Below, one piece after another: positions 49,239 to 60,872 of a DNA stretch of 64,000 nucleotides. The notes beneath the pieces were generated by a model that ran no database searches, was not told the origin of the DNA, and saw only the letters and a list, made by a program, of their open reading frames with translations. The translations under genes were made by a program, and so were the position numbers. The first letter of the stretch is position 1. Every line of letters begins with the position of its first letter. Location: the NCBI RefSeq assembly GCF_949628265.1, contig NC_088789.1:23553883-23617882 (forward strand), read 5' to 3'. This DNA comes from Cloeon dipterum (lineage: Eukaryota > Arthropoda > Insecta > Ephemeroptera > Baetidae).

Positions 49239-50151
49239 TCACGCCTCGATTAATTTCTTCAGCAAGCAGTTGTAGGTTTTGTACTCATTCTCCCCAAAGT
49301 CGGCTGCTCCGTGTCGGGCGTGCTCGTACAAATCGCAAAACTGGTGCACGACCTTTTGTGCTGGACCTGAGAGTGGTTCGGACTGGCCGCACAGGTTCGA
49401 GATTAATACACCGCGTACGCTCTCTGAAGGATGCCTCACGATGCCCAGTTCCTTTTCTATATTGCATAAAATTTGATTTATGATTATATTTTTATACTTT
49501 CTGGATGACCTGCCGCTTTTTAAAACGTTGTAAATTTGAGGAGGAATAACGCTTTATTTCAATTTTTTTTACCAACCTGAAGTTCTCTAGATACTCATCC
49601 ATTTCTTAATTAGTCCCATAAAGATTTTATTTATGTCTTAATACCATTAAAATTAGATTAAGTACCACTAGACAAATCATTAAAATTTAGTGTCTACCAG
49701 ATATAAAAAATTAAGTGGTTTTTTATTTTAAAAAAATGGTTTTAATATAGCTAGGGAAATTGATATTAAACCTATAATTTTGATGTCATCAACAGCTCGT
49801 AGGCGGTAGTACGTTGAAATCAATTGCGTGCCAGGCAAGATTTTAGGAATGCCGTTGTCGTGCTCATCTCGCAGCAGTTTTGCTTCAGTTACTATTCTCG
49901 GAATCAGTTCAATCCTCCTGTCGATTTCTCGCCGCAAAGACTGAATCATAACTTAATCTTTTGAATCCATTTTAATTTCTTACACATACCTTTTTGGCTT
50001 CATGTCCAATTGGTGCGTGAGGCCCCCTTCTCGATCGGATTGCAAATCTCATAATTTGCCTCTTTGCAAACAGGAACACCAAAATAAAAGTAACAAGACC
50101 ACCGAAAACTATTATAACGATAGTGTTTGTTTCTGAGAGTTTCGCAAACAT
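49239..50151 (-). CDS. C1orf43/NICE-3 family single-pass membrane protein
   Basis: This is the homologue of the human C1orf43 (NICE-3) protein, a Golgi/mitochondria-associated membrane protein reported to affect phagocytosis. Three coding exons: 50151-49990, 49940-49772, 49456-49239, giving 182 residues. A transmembrane helix spans about residues 10-29 (IVIIVFGGLVTFILVFLFA), followed by the strongly conserved KRQIMRFAIRSRRGPHAPIGH block and later YYRLRAVDDIK and ENEYKTYNCLL. The human protein is 253 residues; the C-terminal third is absent here. The coding start is set at the first ATG after an acceptor at about 50,175; an upstream donor (AAAAGGTAAAG, near 50,225) suggests a non-coding first exon. 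Confidence 0.87.
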
Positions 50152-50590
50152 ATTTTTCAAGTCCAATTTTACACCTGGAAATTCGCATTTTAATAATTCA
50201 AAAAAGAAAATCTTTTGATCTTTACCTTTTCTTAGAAGCGTTTGACTAGTCGATCATCTGTATATCCTATAAATTCTTAGTTTATTTGCCGAGTACTAAA
50301 CGAAAACACTTCTTGGCAAAACTTGGACCTGTATCACACCCCTCCTTTGGTATAGTGCCACGCCCACTTGGCTTCATGCACAATTCAACCAATAAGTTGG
50401 ACTAATATTCTCTTCATTTTTAATTTATCTGAAACAATCTAATCCAATTCAAACAATTTTTCTTTATTATAATTTTTTACTGTGAATTACGATTAAAATA
50501 ACACTAATAAGTGAATTTGAATAAAATGTTCTAAATTATTTTTATTTTGAAATATCAGTAGGTTCAGAACAAATTCAAAAATCACACTCA
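50152..50590. other. C1orf43-like 5' region and NAA20 3' UTR
   Basis: Contains the probable non-coding first exon of the C1orf43-like gene (about 50,226-50,280 on the minus strand), a GC-rich CCACGCCCA element near 50,350, and the NAA20 3' UTR with minus AATAAA at 50546-50541. Confidence 0.6.
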
Positions 50591-51449
50591 TCAATCCACG
50601 TCTTCGGGTCGCACAGGATGCCTCAGTGGAACCACAGATAGTTTATTCACATCTCTCGAGAGCGCTTTTCTCATGTCTGTAGAGTTAATTCAAATTATTT
50701 ACCAGTTAACCCACATGAAAAGGAATAAAAAAATTACCGTAGGCGTCTTCGTCTGGATCGCCCGAGTAATATTCAAGAACCGTCCTATATACGATGTATC
50801 CCAATTCTGTGTACATTTTAATTGCAACTTTGTTCGACACGCGGACAAACAAGTCAACAAAGTAAGCGTTTTTCCTGAAAATATTTTGTTTTAAATAGTG
50901 CCGTTTTATTTGGTGATAAAAATACTTTTCGGAAACCTCCTCCAGGTAGGCCATCAGGGTGTTGGCAACCCCCAATCTTCGGTAGTCTGGAGACACTGTC
51001 AGCGCCGTCACGTGTCCATGCCATTTCTCCCCGGAGCCTTCAGCTTTTCCCATTACTAATTCAAAGATTTGATAGTGAATGAGTTTGTTTAAATTTTTAG
51101 GAGTATTTATTACTGTAGCCCATGATTTCGCCACTCGGCGATTCCGCAACTTGAAAGTACTCCGGCCAGTGTGCTAAGTACTGAAGGTAAAAGGAGAGAC
51201 CATACTGGATATTTTTGTCAAGGAAAGTTCAGCTTATTGATACAATAAAAACTAACAGTGAAAATGATTTTTGTTAAAAGGATACAGTTTCAGTCAGCGG
51301 ATCCAGATTCCTACAAAATAGAAAAGGAAAAATATTAAAACGAACGGCAATTAATTTCAATCATATTTGAATATAGATTTTGTACTTGATACTTACACAT
51401 TGTTGAACTTAAAAAGATCATTGCAGGTAAAAGGCCGAAGGGCAGTCAT
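50591..51449 (-). CDS. Naa20: N-alpha-acetyltransferase 20, NatB catalytic subunit
   Basis: A GNAT acetyltransferase that acetylates N-termini starting Met-Asp/Glu/Asn/Gln, acting with NAA25 at the ribosome. Six exons: 51449-51397, 51310-51286, 51204-51114, 51055-50926, 50874-50738, 50676-50591. The product is 173 residues (human is 178). It starts MTALRPFTCNDLFKFNNVNLDP, continues QYLAHWPEYFQVAESPSG, and has the acetyl-CoA motif SPDYRRLGVA (RRLGVA at 82-87), then KNAYFVDLFVRVSN, YTELGYIVYRTV and YYSGDPDEDAYDMRKAL. All are NAA20 hallmarks. Exon 2 is a 25 bp microexon. Confidence 0.97.
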
Positions 51450-53989
51450 AGTTTTAGAAGCTAGAAATTGGCCACTTGCTGTGTCTACAAAAGACAAAAA
51501 AATTGAAGTGTTGAAGCGGGTTTTTTATCAATGCAATAAAATACAAAGGTCTGTTAACAAAGCTCTTTGATTTTTTTGTAGTGCCGGTAAGAAACCTTTC
51601 AAACAGTAACCAGGCCTTCGAAAATGTGGTTATTTTCTCCAACTAGTAAAAACAAACAATGACACTTTGAACGTCCGAAGTAAAAAAATTGCTAAAAAAA
51701 CTCATGCTTGAACTTATAAACCTCAAGTATTACTATTAAAAATGCTTACTTTGATCAGCACGCGTTCAGGCGTGTTTATTACTAAATTAAATTTGCAAGG
51801 AGTGAAAAAAGCAAATAATCACGAGGTGCCCAGCAGGCGCAGGACCACGCAAGGTAGGTAAGGTAAACAAACATTCAGTGCTGCCAAAAGCCGAATATTA
51901 CACACATTGCTGCCAACATGAGTGGAAATGCGATAAAATTTGCAATGATAGCAAAGGAAATTTTGTGCCAACTTTTAAGCTAACATGTCAACTGCAAAGA
52001 ATTTTAAGTCATTAAATTTAATTTAACTGGCCCGGCCAACATCCTCAAACAAAGCAATCTCGATATTGTGTATTGAATAAGCGCCTGTCAGAGAGTAGGA
52101 AACTGTGCCGCAGAACAGTCCTTTAGTGCGAGTTGCATAAAAGTAAAAAATATTTTTTAGGTGAATTTCGTTAGTTTTCCTTTTAAAATGAGGTTTGCAT
52201 TAGTTCTGACTTCTGACACAAGTTTTGCTGAGGATCCTAAGAATTTCTAAGGCAGATTATTTGCCTCTTTAAATTCGCAAAATCCAAATCTTTCACAAAA
52301 AATACGAAAAATACTCACATGGAGGCCTCTAAAATTCCTAAAATTAATTTAACTCTCCAGGCAATGCTTAAATTTGCTATATATTTCCCCTTATTTATAT
52401 TTTTTTAAAAAATGGATGATAAATAAATTTTTTAATTTAACTTTCGGAGTTTAAGAAATTTTGTCGGAATTAAATTTGTTGTAAAGTCGAAATACAAATT
52501 TGGCACTTTAAAAGTTCTGGAATCCAGCCAGACGAATGGACATTTACAGTACACAGCATAAAATCCTCCCACTCTCTTGTTAGCAAAAATTTATGTAGCG
52601 CGTAAATAACTGGTAACATGCCATATGGCAGCGGTGGCATCCATGAGAGCGTGATCAAATATGCACGATTTTTTTTTGCTCAGGCTCTTTATCAAAGCCC
52701 TATGTGTGCATTATTCCTTGCAGTAAAATTAGTCCATCAAAGGGGTTTTGTTCATGTTAGCCTCAAAATATTTTTCCGCTTGTGGTGGGATGAAGTGCAC
52801 GGTAAAAAAAAACAACAAAGGATTAATTCAGCTGCGAAAACACACAATTTTGCATTGGGAATTTGGATATGAATCGATCCTTTCAAGCTGAACATTGTGC
52901 AAATTCAAACTGAAATGCAGTTTTTATTCATAATGAAATAAAAGGATAGTAAAAATTTTCTCCGTCCGTTTCGTGATACATTATTAACTTAGACTCTATA
53001 AGGTTTTTAACTGCAATTTTTTACCAAATAATAGAAATGATAAGTGGAATTATCCCCTAATTTTTCAGGACGACAAAATTACTATAATGTGAATGCTTGG
53101 AGAGTGAAAGCAATTTTTAAAAATGTAGAGTAAACCGTTTTTAATTCAGGAGAAAGGATAAAATGTATAGAATAAAAGCTAAAATAAAACTTTTACTTTT
53201 AAAAACAGATTTAATTATAAAAGCATCTCTGACGCAGAATTGTGTATTAATTTAAATATTCATGAATTTTGGGATAAAACGACAGTTTAATTTACTCAAT
53301 TACATATTAATATATGCTCCCTAAATCGGTGGTTTCAACTTGAAATGCTTCAAGCAGATGGGTGCATGCAATTCTAAATTTATTTAAATTATAATTATCC
53401 CCAGATTTTCCAACCGTTCTTTTTTTTAATAGCTACAAACATTCGTTTGTGAAAAATGCGGTTATTTCCTGAAATATTTCGACACTGAATTTTGCTCTTT
53501 TGTCTGGCAACCCTGAATTAAGATAATTTAAGGCTCTGAAATATTTGACATTAAATCATTTTAACCGAGCTTCCAATCGTTACGAGACAATTAAATGAGC
53601 ACCAATCACACAATTTAGAGCAATTCATTTAAATGAAACAAGAGAAAAAATTCTTAAGTATAATTTTGAACCTTAGAAGAATAAAATAATCAATTTCTCT
53701 TATTTTAGAACTTTAATTCATGCATTCGATGCTACAATCCCAAAGAAAGACGTTAAATTTGGCTTAAATGATTTGTCAAAAAACGGCATCATTCGGCTCA
53801 GATACCGCCCTATTTTGCGAAAATGCCACCGTATAAAATAACAGCCCTAAAAATGATGAAAAACCAAACTAAAAATAATCCAGGTGTTTCTCTCCCCGCG
53901 GCAATGTCGGTCAAGAGAGTAATTTGAATTTAAAATTGCAGAGGAACAACGCGTTTTCTAGGAAAGTGCTCGAGTTAAACATGCACAAC

Positions 53990-54400
53990 GTCACAGAGTG
54001 TTCCTGTTTCAAAAGTTGAACTATGGTTGGTTGTATACATGCAGCGCGCGTTGCTCTCGTTTTAATTGCAGAAATGCAAACAAACTGTGGCAGCAACAGG
54101 GGGTTGGTCGGGGATGTAATGCCGCTGCGAGGGTGTGAGAAAGAGAATGGTGGGGTGTGGAAATGATATGGAAGCGTGCGCAGAGGGTGCGAGTGCGGAT
54201 CCGCGAACGGGAAACTCTGCGCGCTGTTGGGCCAGTGCTGCTCCATTCACTCAGGGTGCGAAATAAGTCAGGACGCGATGCGCACCGCCACCGCCGCTCC
54301 CGGCTTGATCCGTTTTAATCTTGTGGCGCCGGGCAACACTTTCGCCGCCACCACAGCCACCGCGGAGATAAAACCGGCCAAGTTCTGTGTTAAGTGCGAC
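53990..54400. promoter_or_regulatory. GC-rich island, candidate promoter or 5' exon
   Basis: A roughly 400 bp stretch whose GC content is clearly above its flanks. It contains CTCCATTCACTCAGGGTG near 54,240, with a TCA initiator-like core. Short open frames exist on both strands, but none has a recognisable domain. It could be the leucokinin receptor promoter, 3.5 kb upstream. Confidence 0.3.
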
Positions 54401-55516
54401 TAAAAGGATTTATTTATGACATTGCAACAGCAGCGATTTGTGCTTCGCGCGTCTCAACACGGGATTTGAACGAAAAAAAAGGTGATTTTTACATTTTTAA
54501 GCCGCTTTGTTTAAGACGTTCTCTTTTCTTGTCCCTGTTAAATGTAGTGAGTGGGATGATGGTCTCTTGCCAAATTTTCTTGTCTAGATTTTCCACTCGA
54601 TTTGAGAATGTAAAAAGAGGCCGTTTAGCTGTGATATAGAAAAATGTGTCTCTTTAAATTTATGTATTCATGGGCATTACTCCCAGCTTAAAGACTTAAA
54701 GGATCGCAAATTTGGTGAGCAAATATACTAAAAAAGAAGATTTTTGTAATTTTAGAGCTTCAAATCCAAGCGGATTATTTTCTACAAACTTGGACTGCTT
54801 TTTAAAACTTGTTGGATTAATTTGGGGAAATTTTTGGAATTTCCTATTAAAATAAAAGAAACAAACAATAAGAGAGTTAGAATAACTATAATTTGTTCCA
54901 GACGAACAAAATCTTGGATATTTTTACCCGCATTTCTTAAAATGTCCGATACTTGTCTTGAGCAATTAAAAACTAAAATGTATAGCTGCGGGAATTTTTT
55001 TCAAAATAAAATATTGTCAAGGAAAAATAATACGCATTGATTTCAAATTAAAAGAAAATGGATCCGAGCAATTCCCCTTCTTTATTGCTTTGCTATTAAA
55101 CGGTTCAACTTTATACGGCAGCTCTATTCCATGACACAAAGAGTGACAGCATACCAAGCCATTTTGAGAGACGCAATTTTGGTGGAAAAGAAATCAAAAG
55201 AGCATTTCGAAAGTTAATTTTTAAATTTACATACGAGCTCTGAATAATTGGATAGATAAATTTTTAAAATTTGCTGCACATCTAAATTTTTGATTAGATC
55301 AACCGAATTTAAACATTTCCAATAATTTTGAGGAGACTGATTGATTAAATTGTTACATTTTGAGTTGGTTTTATAAAATGGAACAAAAGAGATTCACACT
55401 GAATAAAAGTCACAAAAAATAACAAATTCTTAAAGCTTTATATTTAAAAGTAAAAACATAAATTAAATGTTTTAAATAAAAGTTATCACTTTAGTTTGTG
55501 AAATAAATATATAAAC

Positions 55517-55731
55517 AAGCAAGATAGATTTTTTTCCAAAATATCCTAACGCAATGTCCTCTTCTTCGCGTTGAATAGAAGTGCCGGAAATTTTTCTCGA
55601 AGCTAGAGGTTATTTATTTTTTCGAGCTTAGTAAACTACTTAGCTTCGAGGAAAATGTCCGGAATTTCAATTCAACTTGGAGAAGAGGACCTCGTTAAGA
55701 TATTTTAGGAAAAACAAAACTTATCTTGCTT
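55517..55731. repeat. Long imperfect inverted repeat (about 95 bp arms)
   Basis: The left arm starts AAGCAAGATA at 55,517; the right arm ends with its reverse complement at 55,731. Paired blocks, left against reverse-complemented right, include AAAATATCCTAACG / AAAATATCTTAACG, GTCCTCTTCT / GTCCTCTTCT, GTTGAATAGAA / GTTGAATTGAA, GCCGGA / TCCGGA and CTCGAAGCTA / CTCGAAGCTA. The central loop is about 30 bp. It could be a foldback element or a transcribed hairpin. Confidence 0.85.
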
Positions 55732-57290
55732 TATCGTCCTCGTGATGTCTTTTTTCCACATTGCACCCACAAGGTGCATCTTTAAGGATTCTTGATTATT
55801 CGTTTTTACAATCAGATAACTATTTTTTTTATTTCAAAATGAAAACCAAGCTAAGACGAGGTTGAAAATTTTTGATTTACCAATTTAAGCAATTCAGGAT
55901 GCTGGCTCAAGAGTTTTGAGATATTGTATCATTTTTTGATTTCTAAACTTTGCTTTAGACATTGTGCCGCACATATTTTGAAAACTGATGAATTTTTAAT
56001 TTTTGCCGACACAAAATTTCGACACTGACAAAAGATTTATCGGACGCAATAAATAGTAAAATTATCGTCGTTTTCTCATTCCAAATTCAAGCCTACATGT
56101 GAATGAGCCATAAATCATTTCCCAGCCCAAATCGAACAAGGGATTTCCTGGAACTTATGAAGCGTGGGACATCAATCAATTCGTCCTGTCAATTAATCTA
56201 CTCATTTATTGCCACCATAATTGAACGAAAGCTGGTTTCTAAAACAATTCCCATGTTAAATCCCACGCAGGTTTCAATTTTTTTAAACTCAAACCACTTT
56301 TAACCAGGGGATTTATTTTGGAAATTGTAATTGAATTTTAATTGCCTACATGGAAAATTCTAACGTATTCCTAGCACATTGAAAGCAGTTGAAATATTTT
56401 TCAAGATCCTGAGCAGGTTGCTGCTGTGGTGAATTGGTTTTTTTTGGCAAATAACTCACTCATCCGTAGCCTGAAGGGCAAAAACGGCTGCTCCTTTCAC
56501 TGTACATTTTTTCCTCGTTTTTTCCACCCATATCCAAGCCGTCGGCTCGCATTTTTGGGCGCATTTTGCATTGTGAGAATCCAACCGATGTTTGGGGGTC
56601 GAATGCGATCTGATTCGTGCCTACATTTGACTTTCTTGCATTGAAATTACGAGTCCATTCGAATTTGGGTGGGTTGCGAAAACAGTGCAACTCATCGCTA
56701 CTTGCTGATTAGTTTGCACCTTTCCAGCATGCGTGGATGAATTCCTCGGGACGAATATTATCTAGCGCTTTAAGAAAATATCCCGGTGCGGGGCAGTAAC
56801 ACGAGCTGGCCCTTTTCTGGATTGGGCTTCCTCCATAATGAAGCCCATATTATTTGTTTACCAAATTATGTTATTGGAACGCGAAGTTTTCGCAAGTTGT
56901 TCGCTATCAGGGGGTTACCCATCTCAAAAGAGATAAACTATGGTTTAAAAAGAATAAATTTAACACCAATAAAAATTAATTAGAATGGCCGGCGTGTGAT
57001 ATGTTAATTTAAAAAAGCTTCTTCTAAGCTTTCAATCGTCATGGGTAAAAAACACACTTAAAATCGTAAAATCAGTTAAATCATCTCTTAATAGGGGTTA
57101 AAATTGGAATAAAATCGTGCTTAAGTGCGAAGTTTTGGCACACGTGAGTATTTTTTTCCAAATTTCAAGATTCTAGGTATAATTTGAGCCCAAAGATATT
57201 GATTAGATTTATTACTTTCCTATTTTTAGATTGGGATTTGGGGTAGAAAATAGGAAGCAATGATATGCGAATCTTAATGTGTTGTTGCAG

Positions 57291-57590
57291 TTGTGGCTTC
57301 CAGCCTCAAAGATGGAGCCCCTATGGGGACCGCCGTGCAGAGTATTCAACCTGCACGGCGGGTTACCTTTGCTCCGCCCTTGTCGCTGCAGCAAGGTGTC
57401 ATACGCACTTGCCCTGCAACGGTCGAGCAGACACGAGTGCATCAACTAATCTCGGAGCGAGCTTAAGATTTTAGTTGTCACAACACTCGGGATTTGTTAA
57501 GCCTTGAGCAAGGCCGCCTACAGCGCGTGTGTTCAATACAAATATTTGAACCGAGACTCCTGTCTTCAATAAATCTCAAGAAATTTGTTG
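57291..57590 (+). other. Exon-like GC-rich island with stop and poly(A) signal, unassigned
   Basis: GTTGTTGCAG at 57,281-57,290 is a good acceptor. After two bases an open frame of 57 codons (VASSLKDGAPMGTAVQS... to ...QLISERA) ends at TAA 57,464-57,466. AATAAA follows at 57,568-57,573. This is the layout of a terminal exon, but I recognise no family and no upstream exon chain. It could also be a transposon fossil. Confidence 0.3.
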
Positions 57591-57819
57591 GGAAGTTTTG
57601 ATTTTCACGCAGCCGAAGAACCTTACACCCACACAGTTAAACCAATAGACCATCTTCAATTGATAATTTTGTTCCGAAATAAGACTTATTGTTAGTTTAA
57701 CAAAAATCACAGCCCCGCTAATGAGCTTTAATTTTTTTATCAAGCTTATGTGATTAAATAGAAAAGACTCATCTGCTTAAATTTTAAATCTCATTTGTTG
57801 CAGTCAAACGTCAGCAAAA

Positions 57820-60800
57820 ATGAACACGACGTCCGAATACGACGATTTGTGCGCCTCTGCGAACTGGACGGACGACGCCGAGTGTGCGGCGCTGGAGGAG
57901 GGCTCGCTGTACCAAGTGCCAACAGCGATGGTCGTGCTGCTGTCCATCTGCTACGGAGCCATCTCGGTGGTGGCCGTGGTGGGCAACTCGCTCGTCATCT
58001 GGGTGATCGTTTGCAGCAGGCGGATGCAGCGCAGCGCTACCAATTGCTTCATCGCGAATTTAGCCATGGCAGACATCGCCATCGGCCTCTTCTCCGTGCC
58101 TTTCCAGTTCCAAGCAGCCCTCCTGCAGAGGTGGAACCTGCCCCACTTCATGTGCGCCTTTTGTCCCTTTGTTCAGGTCAGTTTTTCACACAAGAAACTA
58201 CTTAGAATTAGTTGCCGGGCGACCTCATTGTCCGAAACTTCGCCTCTGGCTCTGCTCTTCGCACAATAATTGCCGAATGAAACTTTTCGAGAGATTCTTG
58301 AACACGTTCATTATTACAAATCCCTCTTTAACGGACTTGCTTTTCCTTTGTCCGCGTGAGCAGTCCGTAACTCGCGCATAATGAACACGCCGCCCAGCAG
58401 CCCTCACAGCGAAATTCACTCTTCGCGCTTGGGAAAATACACAGAGAGTCACGTACACGTGCGCAAATGAAAATTCCGCCCTTGCGAGTAAGTCTTCTTG
58501 TAATTAAAAAGGCAGCCCGACGCTTTTCGCTTTTTAACGGTTATCTTTCATTACGCAAAAACACGAGAGACTTTGTACGCATATAAATGTCTCCAACTTC
58601 GCAGTGGTCTTTAAGCAGAACGTACTGCAGTGATTGTGCCTGAAAGTTTTCCATAAATCCTTCGTTTATTAGATTTTTGGTCTGCCGAGCAACTATTGTC
58701 GAAAAATTCCTAGAGAGTGAGGTGTACTTGGTGTTTTATGATTTCATAAATGAGAAATTCCTATCCTAGAGCGCAAATTTTCTGCATCGCTGAATTTAGC
58801 CCCTCTGATTCTGTAGGGCTTGGAATTTCAGACGGATTTACGACCGCAGCGTTTTCGCAGTCCAAGTTGAGCAATTTCCCGCTTTTTATTACAGCCCTGT
58901 GTCCAGCTGAACGGATACAAATTACATTCATTTAATGCTAGGTTGCTCAGTTAAACTCATTTCAGGCTAATCTTAATTTATTCCGTATGTGACACACACA
59001 AAGGAAAAATTAGGAACAATTACACACACACTCTCAGAGTTTAAATTCATTATACGAAGGAAAATTAGCACAATGGCTCTATTATGGGCTCTACTGTGTG
59101 TGATTTGACTTTAAATGGACGGCTTAAAACGGACAATTGAGGGGAAGAATTATCTCACTCGTTATCGTATTAGACGCAGCAACTAGTTTCGGCCCTAATT
59201 GTAAGAGCTTCGGATTAAAACCCGTCACTCGCCCCCTCTCTATGCGACAAAACTCCCCCTTACGAAAATTCGACAGCCCAAAATCCTATCCTTGATTGGA
59301 AGGTATTTCAAAGAGAGAAAATCTGCTTTCCCTTTTCCTACACATACATGCCGGAAATTTCCGTGTACGTGTTCTTTAACTAATGATGCTATTCCTGACA
59401 CGTCCACCGCATGATTTTCACTTCACGGAAAATTGCGTTGAAAATTTTCTAGCCACCCATCTACACTTCCTCACAAATTAAAGCTACGGCACTATTTTTT
59501 GTTTATTTTACATTTCTGCTTATAAATCTAAATAAATAGTTGATGTTTACAGAGAAATTTCTCCTCTGTTTTCGGGTTTACTGCTGCTATTGTGCTATCC
59601 AGATAATTTTTTTTCTTGGAACTATGCGGTGGAAAAGAGCAAGGATTATTTAAGTTATTGTTATTATTGTTTTCAGATTGATTGATTTTTGTTTTTGGTT
59701 GACTGCAAAATTGTTTTGAGTCTGGACGGAGAAATGGAACTTAGTTTTTTTTTCATCTGTCGGTCGTTTTATCAAATTAATGGATTTTTAGAAATATTTT
59801 CAATTTGAAAATTAATCAACATGGCCAAAAATGATCCTATATTTAGTTTATAGACTTGACTTTTGGAAATTTGTTCGTTTTTGGTCAAAATAGTTCGTTC
59901 TCTGGCTAAAATCCAGTTGTTCTTGGAAATAAAATGTGCAATATTTATGATATTTCAAGTAACTAAATAATTTAGGAGCAAAAACAGAGCTCAACACTTT
60001 TATTTTCTCGATTTAAAGCTTAAAATAAATTGATAAATTATGATTTCTGGAGTTTCTCGAACCCTTTCAAGGGCAAAAAATAAAACTGGTAAAATGGAGT
60101 GTCAGAAACACTCGTTTCAATGTCTCTCAAATGGCAATTGAAGCTAGTCTACTGTTCTTGAGCTAGTGAGAAAAAGCTGTCAGCCGTCAAAAGTCGCCAA
60201 TCCCGTACAGAAATCAATTTCAAAAGAAAGTCGGAGAGTCATGTACTCTGTGAAATTTTCCAACAATGCAAACGTGGGCAATGTTGCCGACACTCTCATC
60301 GTCCTTGGAACGCACAAGAAAAAAACCCATCAGCCAGAGTGAGTGCGGCGGCCGTCACTGAAAAAGCTCTTTCTCTCTCATTGATTTCCAGCACACCAAA
60401 CACCAAGCCACTTTTAATAAAAAGCAGCTCATTGTGTGCGGCGGCGGCGTTTTCGTGTTCGCAGGTGCTGAGCGTTAACGTGTCGGTTTTCACGTTGACT
60501 GCGATCGCCGTGGACCGGCACCGGGCCATCATAAAGCCGCTGCGCGGCGCCAGACCGTCCAGCCTGCGCGCCCGCCTCACCGTCGCCTCCATCTGGGTGC
60601 TGGGCGGCGGGCTGGCCCTGCCGATGACCATCGCCATGCGGGTCACCGAGCTGCACCAGGGCGGCGTGACCAAGCCCTTCTGCTACAACATGAACCTCAC
60701 CCCCGAGCAGATGATGCTGTACCGCAGGGTGCTGGTCGCGCTGCAGTACTTTGTGCCCCTCTGCGTCATCAGCGTCGTCTACGCCAGAATGGGACTCCGC

Positions 60801-60872
60801 CTCTGGGGCTCCAGGGCCCCGGGAAACGCAGAGAATATGCGAGACGCCAACCTACTCCGCAACAAGAAGAGG
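57820..60872 (+). CDS. Lkr: Leucokinin receptor, class A GPCR (first two coding exons; 3' end outside window)
   Basis: The receptor for the myotropic/diuretic neuropeptide leucokinin, coupled through Gq in insects. Exons 57820-58176 and 60465-60872 give residues 1-255 (TM1-TM5 and the start of loop 3). Diagnostic stretches shared with the Drosophila receptor are CYGAISVVAVVGNSLVIWV (TM1), FQFQAALLQRWNLP and MCAFCPFVQ (TM2/TM3), LSVNVSVFTLTAIA with DRH at 136-138 in place of DRY, and LWGSRAPGNAENMRD after TM5. The N-terminus has NTT and NWT glycosylation sequons. The donor after NKKR at 60,873 is GTGAGT; the expected TM6-TM7 exon was not found before 64,000, so the next intron exceeds 3.1 kb. 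Confidence 0.93.
58177..60464 (+). other. Leucokinin receptor intron (2,288 bp)
   Basis: GT donor at 58177, GCAG acceptor at 60461-60464. AT-rich, with no nested gene recognised on either strand. Confidence 0.8.

Larger units (their letters stand above)
51450..57819. other. Intergenic between NAA20 and leucokinin receptor
   Basis: 6.4 kb, mostly AT-rich. It holds a GC-rich island at about 53,990-54,400 (candidate promoter or first exon), a long inverted repeat at 55,517-55,731, and a second GC-rich, exon-like island at 57,291-57,590 with a poly(A) signal. A TTGTTGCAG acceptor at 57,795-57,803 just before the leucokinin receptor ATG suggests its first, non-coding exon lies somewhere in this interval. 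I found no tRNA or confident gene. Confidence 0.55.

Noticed and set aside
53500-53520. GGCAACCC end resembling the MITE family
   Set aside because: Only the terminal octamer-like word is present; none of the internal blocks follow.
54278-54403. Short open frame MRTATAAPGL... in the GC-rich island
   Set aside because: 41 codons of low-complexity Ala/Thr composition with no domain; kept only as part of a candidate promoter island.
54440-54475. tRNA T-arm-like GTTCAAATCCCG on the minus strand
   Set aside because: No D-arm, anticodon arm or acceptor pairing is found in the expected 60 bp on the 5' side.
59722-59745. TGGACGGAGAA match to the start of microRNA miR-184
   Set aside because: Only the first 11 bases agree, the rest differs from this strictly conserved microRNA, and no complementary arm is nearby.
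60339-60464. N-terminal extension of the second leucokinin receptor exon (open frame continues upstream)
   Set aside because: A TTCGCAG acceptor at 60,458-60,464 joins in phase to the first exon, and the upstream frame does not resemble the receptor.
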